Assembly (NCBI GenBank): GCA_902537945.1
Contig: CACBDG010000002.1
Span: 1-64,000 of the forward strand
DNA: 64,000 nucleotides
From: an uncultured SAR116 cluster alpha proteobacterium
GTDB lineage: Bacteria; Pseudomonadota; Alphaproteobacteria; Puniceispirillales; Marisalimonadaceae
Direction: 5' to 3'
How positions within the stretch are numbered: position 1 is the stretch's first letter; each line of letters begins with the position of its first letter. The position numbers were made by a program, and so were the translations under genes. The notes under the pieces were generated by a model, which saw only the letters and a list, made by a program, of their open reading frames with translations, ran no database searches and was not told where the DNA came from. Shown here piece after piece: positions 51,170 to 63,042 of this stretch.

Positions 51170-53128
51170 TTAGATATCAAATTCATTTACAGTATTAGCA
51201 TTTTCTTGTATGTATTTAAACCTTAATTCTGGCTTTTTTCCCATTAAAATATTAACCAAGTTATCAACTTCTCTTCTTTCATCAGCCCCATAGATATCTT
51301 TTTTTGGAACTGTTACTCTTAACAATTTTCTTGTCTTGGGAGACATTGTGGTTTCTTTCAATTGTGACGGTGGCATTTCACCTAAGCCCTTAAATCGGCT
51401 AGTTAACCCTTTGCCATTAAACTTTTCAATTAAAATTTTATTTTTATTTTCTTCTGTTTGAGCGTAGTAATATTGGCCATTAGAAGAAATTCTGTACAAT
51501 GGAGGTTGGGCAATATACAGGTGTCCTTTTTCAATAATTTCTGGAAAGTTGTTGTAAAAAAAAGTTAATAGTAAAGCTGCAATGTGTGCTCCGTCAACAT
51601 CCGCATCTGTCATAATTATTATTTTATTATATCTTAGGTTTTCAATATTCTTAGCTATAGTATGATCAAGTCCTATTGCTTGTTTTAAATCGTTAATTTC
51701 TTGATTTTGTAACATTTTTTCAGTTGAAGCACTTGCAACATTTAAAATTTTACCTTTTAAGGGTAAGACTGCTTGAGTAATTCTTTCTCGCGCTTGCTTA
51801 GCAGAACCTCCAGCGCTATCACCTTCAACAATAAATAGTTCAGTTTCTTCGAAACTGTTACTAGAGCAATCAGCTAGCTTTCCAGGCAAACGAATTTTTT
51901 TTGAAATAGCTTTTCTTGATACTTCTTTTTCTTTTTTTTTCCTTTTTCTCTCTTCATAATTATAGACTGTTCGATTTAAAATTGCTTCTCCAATATCTGG
52001 AAAGTTTGATAACCAAGTCTCAAATCTATCTTTTATTGCAGTTTCTACAATTTTTGTGGTATGTGAATTTACAAGTTTTTCTTTTGTCTGACCTTGAAAT
52101 TGTGGTTCTTTAATAAAAATAGATAAAATTGAGCCTGATGAAACCATTAAATCATCATATATAATCTCATTAGCTTTTTTAAACCCTTTTAATTCAGCAA
52201 AATTTCTAATTCCCTTTGTCATTGCATATCTTAAACCAGTTTCATGTGTCCCACCAAGTGGAGTATGCACTGTATTACAGAATGTTTCTGTAAAACTAGT
52301 TTCGCTATCATCAAGCCAACTTACAACCCATTCAATAGTTTCATCATCAATTTTTACGTTTCCATGGAAAAAAGAAGAGGTAAAGAGCGGATGCGAAGAA
52401 GTTTTATGATTCATGTAATCCAAAATTCCATTCACATAACAAATTTTTTTTGATGCAAGTAAATTTTCGTTAATCTTAATAAGAGTTTCATCACACTTCC
52501 AATTGATCTGAACTCCTTTAAAAAGATAGGCTTTATTCTCTAACATATTTAAAATTTTAATAGGATTAAATATATTATTATTCCCAAATATTTCATTATC
52601 AGGACTAAAAGTAATAGATGTACCATTATTTTTCTTAGTATTGTCTTTTTTCTGCAGAGGTGTTGTAGGCAAACCTCTTGAAAATTCTTGAACATACAAG
52701 TATCCCTCACGAATAACTTCGACCTTCATGAAGGATGAAAGAGCATTAACAACTGATGCACCAACACCATGTAAACCACCAGAAGTTTTGTAATTTTTAT
52801 TAGTAAATTTTCCTCCTGAATGAAGAGTAGTCATTATTATTTCTAAAGCTGATTTATTTTTAAATTTAGGATGATTATCTACTGGTATACCTCTTCCATT
52901 ATCGGATATATTTATAGTATTATTATTAAGTAAGTTTACATTTATCGTATTAGCGTAATTTGCTACAACTTCATCCATTGAATTATCAATGATTTCTGAT
53001 GCTAAATGGTGCAAAGCATTATTATCGGTGCCACCGATATACATACCTGGTCTACGTCGAACAGGCTCTAGACCCTCTAAAATTTCAATTTCAGAAGCAT
53101 TGTAATGATCTAATAAGCTATTTTTCAT
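51170..53128 (-). CDS. parE: DNA topoisomerase IV subunit B
   Basis: ORF 652 aa; RRRPGMYIGGTDNNALHHLASEIIDNSMDEVVA, GGLHGVGASVVNALS, EGDSAGGSAKQARERITQAVLPLKGKILNV. Confidence 0.94.
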   Translation of the reverse strand: MKNSLLDHYNASEIEILEGLEPVRRRPGMYIGGTDNNALHHLASEIIDNSMDEVVANYANTINVNLLNNNTINISDNGRGIPVDNHPKFKNKSALEIIMTTLHSGGKFTNKNYKTSGGLHGVGASVVNALSSFMKVEVIREGYLYVQEFSRGLPTTPLQKKDNTKKNNGTSITFSPDNEIFGNNNIFNPIKILNMLENKAYLFKGVQINWKCDETLIKINENLLASKKICYVNGILDYMNHKTSSHPLFTSSFFHGNVKIDDETIEWVVSWLDDSETSFTETFCNTVHTPLGGTHETGLRYAMTKGIRNFAELKGFKKANEIIYDDLMVSSGSILSIFIKEPQFQGQTKEKLVNSHTTKIVETAIKDRFETWLSNFPDIGEAILNRTVYNYEERKRKKKEKEVSRKAISKKIRLPGKLADCSSNSFEETELFIVEGDSAGGSAKQARERITQAVLPLKGKILNVASASTEKMLQNQEINDLKQAIGLDHTIAKNIENLRYNKIIIMTDADVDGAHIAALLLTFFYNNFPEIIEKGHLYIAQPPLYRISSNGQYYYAQTEENKNKILIEKFNGKGLTSRFKGLGEMPPSQLKETTMSPKTRKLLRVTVPKKDIYGADERREVDNLVNILMGKKPELRFKYIQENANTVNEFDI

Positions 53129-53207
53129 AAAATTTTAATTACTTTATCTAGTGTATAATAAAAATATCAATACAATATTTAGCAATTTTTAGACAATTTT
53201 CAAATAA

Positions 53208-53235
53208 AAAACCCAACATTAAGTTGGGTTTTAAT
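53208..53235 (-). terminator. Rho-independent terminator of glnA
   Basis: Inverted repeat AACCCAAC-TTAAT-GTTGGGTT read on the minus strand, followed by TTTTATTTG; 13 bp past the glnA stop. Confidence 0.85.
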
Positions 53236-53247
53236 TATTTTTACTTT

Positions 53248-54666
53248 TTAACTTGAATAATACAACTTAAATTCAACTGGGTGAGGAGAATGCTCAAATT
53301 GAACAACCTCTTCCATTTTTAGATCAATATAAGCCTCAATTTGATCTTCTGTGAAAACATCGCCTTTTGTAAGAAAGGACATATCATTAGCTAAAGCATC
53401 TAAAGCTTCCCTAAGTGAGCCACAAACAGTAGGAATATTAGCTAATTCGCTAGCAGGCAATTCATACAAATCTTGATCCATAGCTTCACCTGGATCAATT
53501 TTATTTTGAATACCGTCTAAACCAGCCATTAACATTGCTGAAAATGCCAAATAAGGATTAGCAGTTGCGTCTGGAAAACGAACCTCAACTCTTTTTCCAT
53601 TTGGACTATCAGTAAAAGGGATTCTGCAAGATGCTGATCTGTTTCGTGCAGAATAAGCTAAAATTACAGGGGCTTCGAAACCTGGGATTAGTCTTTTATA
53701 TGAGTTAGTTGATGGATTAGTGAAGGCATTAAGGGCTTTTGCATGCTTAATAATACCTCCAATATAATATAGGCAAGTTTGAGATAATTGAGCATATTTA
53801 TCGCCAGCAAAAAGAGGTTTTCCATCTTTCCATATAGATTGATGTGTATGCATTCCAGTTCCATTATCGCCAGCTACAGGTTTTGGCATGAATGTGGCTG
53901 TTTGACCAAATGAGTGTGCAACGTTTTGAACGGCATATTTATAAAGTTGAACGTTGTCAGCAGTATCAATTAAAGTTCCAAATTTCATTCCTAATTCATG
54001 TTGAGACGGAGCCACCTCGTGGTGATGTTTTTCCATATCTACTCCCATATCAACTAAGGACAATACCATTTCACTTCTTAGGTCTTGAGCAGAATCAACA
54101 GGAGGAACTGGGAAGTAACCACCTTTTATACCAGGTCTATGACCCATATTACCTTCTTCCAAGTCACTACCGGAATTGTAGGGTCCTTCAGTAGAATTAA
54201 TGGTGTAAAATGAAGAATTCATTTCATCTTCGAATTTAACATCATCAAAAACAAAAAATTCAGGTTCTGGCCCAAAATATGCAGTATCACCAACACCTAT
54301 TGAATTCATGTATGATAAAGCTTGCTTTGCAGTTGATCTTGGGTCTCTTTCGTAAGGTTTGCCGGAAATTGGGTCTAATACATCACAGAATATAGATAGT
54401 GTAGGTTGGGAAAAGAATGGATCAACTATTGACCTAGAGCAATCAGGCTTTAATTTCATATCTGATTCGTTAATAGCTTTCCAACCTGCTATTGATGATC
54501 CATCAAACATAAAACCATCAGCTAAAGATTTTTCGTCGATAGTACTTACATGTTGAGACAAATGTTGCATTTTACCCCTAGGATCAGTAAAGCGTAAGTC
54601 TACAAATTGAATTTCTTTTTCTTTAATTGTATCCATAATTTTTTTTGCATCTGACATATTATTCAC
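53248..54666 (-). CDS. glnA: Glutamine synthetase type I
   Basis: ORF 472 aa; [59 protein letters not shown]. Confidence 0.98.
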   Translation of the reverse strand: MNNMSDAKKIMDTIKEKEIQFVDLRFTDPRGKMQHLSQHVSTIDEKSLADGFMFDGSSIAGWKAINESDMKLKPDCSRSIVDPFFSQPTLSIFCDVLDPISGKPYERDPRSTAKQALSYMNSIGVGDTAYFGPEPEFFVFDDVKFEDEMNSSFYTINSTEGPYNSGSDLEEGNMGHRPGIKGGYFPVPPVDSAQDLRSEMVLSLVDMGVDMEKHHHEVAPSQHELGMKFGTLIDTADNVQLYKYAVQNVAHSFGQTATFMPKPVAGDNGTGMHTHQSIWKDGKPLFAGDKYAQLSQTCLYYIGGIIKHAKALNAFTNPSTNSYKRLIPGFEAPVILAYSARNRSASCRIPFTDSPNGKRVEVRFPDATANPYLAFSAMLMAGLDGIQNKIDPGEAMDQDLYELPASELANIPTVCGSLREALDALANDMSFLTKGDVFTEDQIEAYIDLKMEEVVQFEHSPHPVEFKLYYSS

Positions 54667-54672
54667 TCCATG

Positions 54673-55011
<339 letters not shown>

Positions 55012-55114
55012 TTATATCATCCTTCGACAAACTATTTATATTTAAATACTTGGTAAACAAAATAATTTATGCTTCTGAACAATTATTTAAAAGAAAATGA
55101 TTAAAAATTAAGCA

Positions 55115-56296
55115 TTAATTTTTATTAAAAAAATCTTTAATTCTTGAAATTGCCTCTTCGATTGCAGAATCTGAGTTGGCACAAGACAGCCTTATATAAC
55201 CTTCACCAAATTGACCAAATGAAGTGCCAGCTACTGTAGCAACTCCCAGATTATCTAAAAGAAAATTTTGAATTTCAGTAGAACTTTTCCCGGTACTATT
55301 AATATTTGGGAAACAATAAAATGCTCCATTTGGTTTTTGACATGAAAACCCTTTAACTTCGTTTAATTTGTTATACATCAAATTCGCACGCCTTTTAAAA
55401 TGGTTATTCATTTCTACAACACAGTTTTGAGGACCTTTTAAAGCCTCTAGTGCTGCATATTGAGCACTTGAATTTACGCATGAGTGAATATTAACAGCAA
55501 GTTTCTCGGCTACTTCATATAATTTTTTGGGAAAAATTCCATAACCTAAACGCCAGCCAGTCATAGCATAGGTTTTTGACCATCCATTTAAAATAATAAG
55601 CCTCTCTCTTATTTCAGAAAATTTTAACATTGATGTAAATTTATTTTCACCAAAACAAAATTGATCATATATTTCGTCACTCATCAAAACCACATCCGGA
55701 TACTTCTCTAGACCTTCCACTAACTTTTCAAGTTCACTTTTAGGAACTACACCACCTGTTGGATTTGCTGGACTATTAATAATAATTAAACTAGTATTTT
55801 TAGTGACTTTATTGAGTATATCTTCAGACGAAAAAGAAAAACCTCTTTTTTCACTTAATTGATAAGGAACAGATTTTGCACCAGAATAATTTATAGCTGA
55901 TTCATAAATTGGAAATCCAGGGTTTGGATATAAAATTTCTTTGTTCTTTTCACCCATTAACATTGCAGAGAAGAATATAATAACCTTACCTCCTGGTACG
56001 ATCATTATATTATCTGGAGAAATTATTTCATTATATCTTCGTTTTATATCATCTGAAACAGCTTCTCTAAGATTTGGAATGCCAGTTGATTGAGTATAAC
56101 CGTGGTGACCATCTTTAAGAGCTTTTATTCCAGCTTCAACAATGTGATCAGGTGTTTTAAAGTCTGGTTGACCAATTCCTAAATTAATAATATTTTTCCC
56201 CTCCGAGGCCATTTTGTTTGCTTTTGCTAGTACAGTAAAAGCAGTCTCGGTACCGAGATTATAATTTCTAGATGCTAGATCATAGTTGCTTTTCAT
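55115..56296 (-). CDS. PLP-dependent aminotransferase (class I/II)
   Basis: ORF 393 aa; INLGIGQPDFKTPDHIVEAG, NSPANPTGGVVPKSELEK, NGWSKTYAMTGWRLGYG. Confidence 0.9.
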   Translation of the reverse strand: MKSNYDLASRNYNLGTETAFTVLAKANKMASEGKNIINLGIGQPDFKTPDHIVEAGIKALKDGHHGYTQSTGIPNLREAVSDDIKRRYNEIISPDNIMIVPGGKVIIFFSAMLMGEKNKEILYPNPGFPIYESAINYSGAKSVPYQLSEKRGFSFSSEDILNKVTKNTSLIIINSPANPTGGVVPKSELEKLVEGLEKYPDVVLMSDEIYDQFCFGENKFTSMLKFSEIRERLIILNGWSKTYAMTGWRLGYGIFPKKLYEVAEKLAVNIHSCVNSSAQYAALEALKGPQNCVVEMNNHFKRRANLMYNKLNEVKGFSCQKPNGAFYCFPNINSTGKSSTEIQNFLLDNLGVATVAGTSFGQFGEGYIRLSCANSDSAIEEAISRIKDFFNKN

Positions 56297-56405
56297 TTAA
56301 TAAACCTTGATTAATTTTGCTTTATTAAATACTTATACATAACTATATTTAAAATAAATATATTATTATTTATTTAATTTAAGTATGAATATTTATTAAT
56401 AAGAT

Positions 56406-56483
56406 GGCGGGTGTAGCTCAGTTGGTTAGAGCGCGGGTTTGTGGTACCTGAGGTCGCCGGTTCGAAGCCGGTCACTCGCCCCA
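56406..56483 (+). tRNA. tRNA-His (GTG), G-1 encoded
   Basis: GGCGGGTGTAGCTCAGTTGGTTAGAGCGCGGGTTTGTGGTACCTGAGGTCGCCGGTTCGAAGCCGGTCACTCGCCCCA; G-1:C73 pair retained. Confidence 0.96.
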
Positions 56484-56559
56484 ATTTATTTTATCATTCT
56501 AACTTGACCTTTAAGCTTTCCTAAGTTAGCTATTTGATAATTATAGTATAAATTAGTTA

Positions 56560-56644
56560 GCGGGCGTGGCGGAACTGGTAGACGCGCAAGATTTAGGTTC
56601 TTGTATCGAAAGGTGTGGGGGTTCAAGTCCCTTCGCCCGCACCA
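56560..56644 (+). tRNA. tRNA-Leu (TAG)
   Basis: GCGGGCGTGGCGGAACTGGTAGACGCGCAAGATTTAGGTTCTTGTATCGAAAGGTGTGGGGGTTCAAGTCCCTTCGCCCGCACCA; class II variable arm. Confidence 0.97.
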
Positions 56645-56687
56645 ACATTTGAAATAATGAAGGCAGTTTAAAGGGGTAAAAATTAAA

Positions 56688-58121
56688 ATGGCAATTACTC
56701 AAACTTTATCAGAAGGTCTAAAGCGTGAATTTGAAGTAGTTATAACTAATAATGAAATTAATAAATTAGTTGACAAAAAACTTGTCAGTATTGCTAAGGA
56801 AGCAACTTTACCAGGATTTAGACCAGGAAAAGTTCCTGTATCAGTAGTTAAAAATAGGTTTGGAAAACAAATTCTTGGAGAAGTAGTTAGAGAATCAGTT
56901 GATAATGCCACTAAAGAAACTATGGAAAAAAATAAATTAACGCCATCTTCACAACCTAAGATTGAAATTGTATCTTTTGAAGATGGAGAGGACTTAAAGG
57001 CTAAGCTTTCAGTTGAAATAATGCCTGAATTTGAAATACCTGATTTGTCAGCATTAGAGATTATTAAACCAGTAGTCAAAATTGGCGAAAAAGAAATCAA
57101 TGATTCAATTGATAAAATAGCTAAAGAAAATCTTGGAACTAAGGAAATTAAAAAAGATAGAGCTGCTAAAAAAGGTGATACAGTTGTTATTGATTTTATT
57201 GGAAAGATTAATGATGAGCCATTTGAAGGAGGAGAAGCAAAGGGACATAATTTAAAGCTTGGTTCCAATGCTTTTATTCCTGGGTTTGAAGATCAATTAA
57301 TTGGAGCTTTTAAAGGAAAAACTAAATCGGTTAAAGTTACTTTTCCAAAAAATTACCAAGCTAAAAATTTGGCAGGCAAAGAAGCTGTTTTTGAAACAAA
57401 AATTAATGATATTAGAGAAGATGTTGAAGTTACTGTAAATGATGATTTTGCTAAAACATTAGGAATGGATAATTTAGATGCATTAAAAAAAGCTGTGTCA
57501 GAACAAATTTCTAAACAACATGAACAAATGAGTAGAGAAAAAGCTAAAAGGCAAATTTTGGATAAATTAGCAGAAACTGTATCTTTTGATTTGCCAGAAA
57601 CACTAGAAAAAGAAGAATACAATAATATTTGTAAAGCAATGAATCCTAATTCAAAACCAGATTCTAATCAAAGTGAAACAGCTGTTCCTGAACCTGATAA
57701 AGGCATGTCTAAAGAGGAAAAACTAGATGCATCTGAAATAGCTAAAAGAAGAGTTAGATTAGGCCTTTTACTATCTGAGATTGGAAGAAAGAACAATATA
57801 AAAATAGAAGAAGAAGACACAAGAAATGCAATGATGAGAGAAATACAAAAATATCCAGGACAAGAAAAGCAAATTATGGAATATTTTAAGAATAATCCTG
57901 AAGCTCAACAGCAATTGTCAGGCCCTATATTTGAGGATAAGATAATAGATTTTATTCTAGAATTAGCCATAGTGAAAGAAAAAACAGTAACATCTGAGAA
58001 CTTATATAAAGAAGATGAAATGAATTTAAAAGAAGAAGCTACAAAGGCAAAAAAATCAAATAAAATTGTTGATAAAAATAAAGTCAAAAAAATGCCAAAA
58101 AAGAAATTAAATAAAAGTTGA
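56688..58121 (+). CDS. tig: Trigger factor
   Basis: ORF 477 aa; LPGFRPGKVPVSVVKNRFG, PPIase domain KKGDTVVIDFIGKINDEPFEGGEAKGHNLKLGSNAFIPGFEDQLIG. Confidence 0.97.
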   Translation: MAITQTLSEGLKREFEVVITNNEINKLVDKKLVSIAKEATLPGFRPGKVPVSVVKNRFGKQILGEVVRESVDNATKETMEKNKLTPSSQPKIEIVSFEDGEDLKAKLSVEIMPEFEIPDLSALEIIKPVVKIGEKEINDSIDKIAKENLGTKEIKKDRAAKKGDTVVIDFIGKINDEPFEGGEAKGHNLKLGSNAFIPGFEDQLIGAFKGKTKSVKVTFPKNYQAKNLAGKEAVFETKINDIREDVEVTVNDDFAKTLGMDNLDALKKAVSEQISKQHEQMSREKAKRQILDKLAETVSFDLPETLEKEEYNNICKAMNPNSKPDSNQSETAVPEPDKGMSKEEKLDASEIAKRRVRLGLLLSEIGRKNNIKIEEEDTRNAMMREIQKYPGQEKQIMEYFKNNPEAQQQLSGPIFEDKIIDFILELAIVKEKTVTSENLYKEDEMNLKEEATKAKKSNKIVDKNKVKKMPKKKLNKS

Positions 58122-58158
58122 TTTAGTTTTTTTATTAAATTGTTGAAGGAGTTTAAGA

Positions 58159-58797
58159 ATGTTTAAAAAGAATCAAGATTTATTTAATTCAATTAGAGAA
58201 AATGCTGCTTTAGTGCCAATGGTAGTTGAGCAGACAAGCCGAGGGGAAAGATCTTATGATATTTATTCAAGACTTCTTAAGGAAAGAATAATTTTCTTGG
58301 TTGGACCAGTTGATGATAATTTAGCTTCATTAGTCTGTGCGCAATTATTATTTCTTGAAGCAGAAAATCCAAAGAAAGACATATCGATGTATATAAATTC
58401 ACCAGGTGGTGTGGTTACATCAGGGTTATCAATCTATGATACAATGGAATACATAAAACCAGATGTGTCTACAGTATGTATTGGTCAAGCTGCAAGTATG
58501 GGTTCTCTATTACTAACTGCTGGTGCTAAAAATAAAAGATATTGTTTACCTAATGCTAGAATAATGACACATCAACCGTCTGGTGGTTTCCAAGGGCAAG
58601 CTAGCGATATTGAAATTCATGCAAAAGAAATAATTAATTTAAGATCTAGGCTTAATAATATTTACGTTAAACATTCTGGCAAGAAAATTGCAGAAATTGA
58701 AGCCTTAATGGATAGAGACACTTTTCTTTCTCCAGATGATGCGGTTAAAATTGGTTTAATAGATGAAGTTGTTGAAAAAAGACCTAACGTTAAATAA
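58159..58797 (+). CDS. clpP: ATP-dependent Clp protease proteolytic subunit
   Basis: ORF 212 aa; [59 protein letters not shown]. Confidence 0.98.
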   Translation: MFKKNQDLFNSIRENAALVPMVVEQTSRGERSYDIYSRLLKERIIFLVGPVDDNLASLVCAQLLFLEAENPKKDISMYINSPGGVVTSGLSIYDTMEYIKPDVSTVCIGQAASMGSLLLTAGAKNKRYCLPNARIMTHQPSGGFQGQASDIEIHAKEIINLRSRLNNIYVKHSGKKIAEIEALMDRDTFLSPDDAVKIGLIDEVVEKRPNVK

Positions 58798-58878
58798 GTT
58801 TAATTATTATATTTATATTTATTGCTTTTTAAAATAAACTTGTAGATTATTGTAACATATCAAAAGTTTAGGGGTGTA

Positions 58879-60150
58879 ATGATGGATGAGCAGAAAAACG
58901 AAGGTAAAAATAAAACAACCTTGTATTGTTCATTTTGTGGAAAAAGCCAACATGAGGTAAAAAAACTTATTGCTGGTCCTACAGTATTTATATGCGATGA
59001 ATGCGTTGAATTATGTATGGATATTATAAAAGAGGAACACCAATCATCAGTTACAAAAAATAAAGAAGGAATTCCTTCACCTGTTGAAATATGTAAAATT
59101 TTAGATGATTACGTAATTGGCCAAAATAAAGCAAAAAGAGTCCTTTCGGTTGCTGTACATAATCACTATAAAAGACTTTCTAATTCAACAAATATGAATG
59201 ATGTTGAAATTTCCAAATCTAATATACTTTTAGTAGGGCCCACTGGTTGTGGTAAAACATTGCTTGCACAAACTTTAGCAAAAATACTTGATGTACCTTT
59301 TACTATGGCAGATGCAACGACACTTACAGAAGCTGGTTATGTAGGTGAAGACGTTGAAAACATTATACTAAAATTATTACAAGCCTCAGATTACAATGTT
59401 GAAAGAGCCCAAAAAGGTATTGTTTACATTGATGAAGTTGATAAAATTTCTAGAAAATCTGAAAACCCATCTATAACTAGGGACGTAAGTGGAGAAGGAG
59501 TACAACAAGCTCTACTAAAAATAATGGAAGGCACAATAGCAGCTGTACCACCCCAAGGTGGAAGAAAGCATCCACAACAAGAGTTTCTTCAGGTAGACAC
59601 TACAAATATACTTTTTATATGTGGTGGTGCTTTTGCAGGCTTGGATAAATTAATTGCTAATAGAAATAAAGGCTCATCTATTGGCTTTGGAGCTGAAATA
59701 GTAAATGCACAAGAAACCTCATCTTCAGAAATTTTAAAAGATGTTGAGCCAGGAGATTTAGTTAAATATGGACTTATACCAGAATTTATAGGTAGGTTGC
59801 CTGTTCTTGCTTCACTAGAAGATCTTGACGAAGAAGCTTTAGTAACCATTTTAACAAAGCCTAAAAACGCTCTTTTAAAACAATATCAAAAATTATTTGA
59901 AATGGAGAATACTAAACTCGAATTTAGAGAAAATGCTTTAAAAGCAATAGCTGAAAAAGCAATAAATTTAAAAACTGGGGCAAGGGGTTTAAGATCTATA
60001 ATAGAAAATATACTAATGGATACTATGTTTCAATTACCTTCTGAACCTGACATAAATGAGGTTGTTATTAATGAAGAAGTTGTAACAAAAGGCACAATGC
60101 CAATCCTAGTGCATGAAAAAAAGTCAAAAGAAATAAAAAATTCTATTTAA
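58879..60150 (+). CDS. clpX: ATP-dependent Clp protease ATP-binding subunit ClpX
   Basis: ORF 423 aa; [47 protein letters not shown], Walker [11 protein letters not shown]. Confidence 0.98.
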   Translation: MMDEQKNEGKNKTTLYCSFCGKSQHEVKKLIAGPTVFICDECVELCMDIIKEEHQSSVTKNKEGIPSPVEICKILDDYVIGQNKAKRVLSVAVHNHYKRLSNSTNMNDVEISKSNILLVGPTGCGKTLLAQTLAKILDVPFTMADATTLTEAGYVGEDVENIILKLLQASDYNVERAQKGIVYIDEVDKISRKSENPSITRDVSGEGVQQALLKIMEGTIAAVPPQGGRKHPQQEFLQVDTTNILFICGGAFAGLDKLIANRNKGSSIGFGAEIVNAQETSSSEILKDVEPGDLVKYGLIPEFIGRLPVLASLEDLDEEALVTILTKPKNALLKQYQKLFEMENTKLEFRENALKAIAEKAINLKTGARGLRSIIENILMDTMFQLPSEPDINEVVINEEVVTKGTMPILVHEKKSKEIKNSI

Positions 60151-60221
60151 TTTATTTTCAACTTGAAGTTTTTAAAAAATATCACATATGTATTTAATAA
60201 AATTTCATAAGGACATCCATC

Positions 60222-62609
60222 TTGAATAGTAACACATATCCAGTTTTACCTCTAAGAGACATAGTTATTTTTCCAAACATGATAGCTCCATTGTTTGTAG
60301 GAAGGATTAAATCTATTAATGCTCTCGAAAATGTAATGGAAGAGAACAAAGAAATAGTTTTACTTACTCAAAAAAAATCTTCAACTGAAGACCCTATTGC
60401 AAAAGACTTATTTAAAATGGGTGCTCTTGGAACGATCCTTCAAATGCTCAAGTTACCAGATGGTACAGTTAAAGTATTAGTTGAAGGGAAGTTTAGATGT
60501 AAAATTGAAGACATAATTCCATCAGATGATTATTTAAGTGCCAAATTAACTATTTTAAAAAATGAAATTTCATTAAACGATGACCAAAATAATATTACAA
60601 ACCATTTAAAACATTCATTTGAAAGGTTTGCCAAACTTAATGGCAAAATTAATTCTGATATTTTAACTACAATAACTGATATAGATGATCCAAATGTTTT
60701 ATCAGACACAATTGTTAATCATTTATTGTTGTCTATTGAAGAAAAGCAATCTTTTCTTGAAATGACTAACGCAATTGAAAGAGTTAAAACGCTTTCCTCT
60801 AAAATTGAGAAAGAAATTGAGATACTCAGTTCAGAAAGAAAAATTAGAACTAGCGTTAAAAAACAAATGGAAAAAACACAAAGGGAATATTATTTAAATG
60901 AGCAATTAAAAGCTATTCAAAAAGAACTTGGTACATCAGAGGATGGTAAAAATGAATTTGATGAATTTGAAGATAAAATTAAAAAAGCTAAGTTAAGTAA
61001 AGAAGCTAAAGAAAAAGCTTCGTCTGAACTAAAAAAGCTAAGAAATATGAGTCCCATGAGTGCCGAAGCGACAGTTGTGAGATCATATATTGATTGGTTG
61101 GTATCAATTCCATGGAAAAAAACAGATAAAGTAAAGTCTGATATTGTTAATGCCAGAAAAATTTTGGACAACGATCATTATGGTCTAGAAAAAGTTAAAG
61201 ATAGAATTATAGAGTTTCTTGCAGTGCAAAAGCGAACCAAAGAAATAAATGGACCAATATTATGTTTAGTTGGTCCGCCAGGTGTTGGTAAAACTTCTTT
61301 AGGGAAATCTATAGCAGAAGCTACTGGAAGGCAATACATAAGAATGGCTCTAGGTGGTGTTCGAGATGAAGCTGAGATCAGAGGACATAGAAGAACTTAT
61401 ATTGGATCTTTACCAGGTAAAATTATACACGGTATGAAAAAGTCATCATCTGTAAATCCTTTATTTTTATTAGATGAAATAGATAAACTAGGAAATGATT
61501 ACAGAGGTGATCCTTCTTCTGCCTTGTTAGAGGTTTTAGACCCTGAGCAAAATAAATCATTTCAAGATCATTACCTTGAAATTGATTATGATTTGTCAAA
61601 AGTTTTCTTTATAACAACTTCAAATACACTCAACATGCCCCAAGCTCTATTAGATAGGATGGAAATCATCAGATTACCTGGTTACACAGAAGATGAAAAA
61701 CTAGAAATAGCAAAAAGACACTTATTACAAAAACAAATGGATAATTGTAAACTTCAAAAAACAGAATTTACAATTAATGAAGAAGCTATAAAAATGATTA
61801 TTCAATCATATACAAGAGAAGCTGGTGTTCGAAACTTAGAAAGACAACTAGCTAAGCTAACTAGAAAGGTTGTTACATTAATTGAAAAAAATGAAGTGAA
61901 ATCAATTTCTGTAACTAAAAATAATTTACCTGATTTGCTTGGTGTTCCTATTTACCAAAGGCTTGAGATAGAAAAAGAAAATCTAATTGGAGTTACAACA
62001 GGGCTTGCATGGACTGAGGTTGGTGGCGAGTTATTGTCAATTGAGGCTGTTAAGGTAAAAGGTAAGGGTAAAGTGACTGCTACTGGAAAACTCGGTGATG
62101 TTATGAAAGAATCAGTTCAAGCTGCTGAATTTTTTATAAGATCAAAGGCTTTTTCTTTTGGCCTAGATCCCTTTGATATTGAAAAACTAGATGTACATGT
62201 ACACGTGCCTGAAGGAGCCACACCTAAAGATGGTCCTTCTGCGGGTGTTGCTATGGTTACAAGTATAGTGTCAGCTTTGACAGATATAAAAGTTAAAAAT
62301 TCTGTTGGAATGACTGGTGAAATTACTTTAAGAGGAAGAGTTCTTCCTATTGGGGGGTTGAAAGAAAAATTATTAGCTGCGAAAAGAGGCAGAATTAAAA
62401 CAGTTTTAATACCTGAAGATAATAAAAAAGATCTTATTGAAATACCTGATAACATCAAAAACAAATTAAAAATTATACCAGTTAGTTCTATAGATGAGGT
62501 CATTTCAAATGCCTTAGCTGATGCTCCACAAGCTTTAAGAGTACTAGATGCGAGTAAAATAGCTAAAAATGAGAGTAAAAATCCAGACAAAACTAGTGTT
62601 TCTCATTAA
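60222..62609 (+). CDS. lon: ATP-dependent protease La (Lon), TTG start
   Basis: ORF 795 aa; YPVLPLRDIVIFPNMIAPLFVGR, GPPGVGKTSLGKSIA, catalytic PEGATPKDGPSAGVAM. Confidence 0.98.
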   Translation: MNSNTYPVLPLRDIVIFPNMIAPLFVGRIKSINALENVMEENKEIVLLTQKKSSTEDPIAKDLFKMGALGTILQMLKLPDGTVKVLVEGKFRCKIEDIIPSDDYLSAKLTILKNEISLNDDQNNITNHLKHSFERFAKLNGKINSDILTTITDIDDPNVLSDTIVNHLLLSIEEKQSFLEMTNAIERVKTLSSKIEKEIEILSSERKIRTSVKKQMEKTQREYYLNEQLKAIQKELGTSEDGKNEFDEFEDKIKKAKLSKEAKEKASSELKKLRNMSPMSAEATVVRSYIDWLVSIPWKKTDKVKSDIVNARKILDNDHYGLEKVKDRIIEFLAVQKRTKEINGPILCLVGPPGVGKTSLGKSIAEATGRQYIRMALGGVRDEAEIRGHRRTYIGSLPGKIIHGMKKSSSVNPLFLLDEIDKLGNDYRGDPSSALLEVLDPEQNKSFQDHYLEIDYDLSKVFFITTSNTLNMPQALLDRMEIIRLPGYTEDEKLEIAKRHLLQKQMDNCKLQKTEFTINEEAIKMIIQSYTREAGVRNLERQLAKLTRKVVTLIEKNEVKSISVTKNNLPDLLGVPIYQRLEIEKENLIGVTTGLAWTEVGGELLSIEAVKVKGKGKVTATGKLGDVMKESVQAAEFFIRSKAFSFGLDPFDIEKLDVHVHVPEGATPKDGPSAGVAMVTSIVSALTDIKVKNSVGMTGEITLRGRVLPIGGLKEKLLAAKRGRIKTVLIPEDNKKDLIEIPDNIKNKLKIIPVSSIDEVISNALADAPQALRVLDASKIAKNESKNPDKTSVSH

Positions 62610-62715
62610 TTCTCTATTTTTTTTAATTTGTTGATAATAATTAGCTTTATTTTCTAGAGTTATAGGGTAATATCAGTTAGTTTAACTATAATACTAACAC
62701 ATTACGGAGGTACGT

Positions 62716-62991
62716 ATGAATAAGAATGAATTAGTTGCAAGTGTTGCTGACGCATCAGGTCTATCTAAAGTTGACTCTGCAAAAGCAGTTGATGGAGTTT
62801 TTGAGTCAATCACCAGCGCTTTAAAAGCAGGTGGTGATGTGCGTATAGTTGGTTTTGGAACTTTTTCTGTTGCAAACCGTGCCGCTACTACAGGTAGAAA
62901 CCCAAGAACAGGTGAAACAATACAAATAAAAGCGTCAAAACAACCAAAATTCAAAGCTGGAAGCCCTTTGAAGGATGCTGTTAATAACTAA
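62716..62991 (+). CDS. hup: HU-family DNA-binding protein
   Basis: ORF 91 aa; MNKNELVASVADASGLSKVDSAKAVDGVFESITSALKAGGDVRIVGFGTFSVANRAATTGRNPRTGE. Confidence 0.96.
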   Translation: MNKNELVASVADASGLSKVDSAKAVDGVFESITSALKAGGDVRIVGFGTFSVANRAATTGRNPRTGETIQIKASKQPKFKAGSPLKDAVNN

Positions 62992-63015
62992 ATTATAACT
63001 ATAAAATTTAAATAT

Positions 63016-63042
63016 GGCGTCTTATTTTAAGGCGCCTTTTTT
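63016..63042 (+). terminator. Rho-independent terminator of hup, overlapping the end of the convergent gene
   Basis: GGCGTCTT-ATTTT-AAGGCGCC followed by TTTTTT; overlaps the 3' end of the minus-strand CDS 63022-63540. Confidence 0.85.

Noticed and set aside
53892-54194. 100-aa plus-strand ORF
   Set aside because: Antisense to glnA; no plausible domain.
56406-56483. Possible alphaproteobacterial tRNA-His lacking G-1
   Set aside because: Aligning to U8-A9 shows an encoded G-1 and C73; canonical tRNA-His.
56699-57268. 189-aa minus-strand ORF
   Set aside because: Antisense shadow of trigger factor; low-complexity Ser/Leu-rich, no domain.
62117-62590. 157-aa minus-strand ORF
   Set aside because: Antisense shadow of the lon catalytic region.
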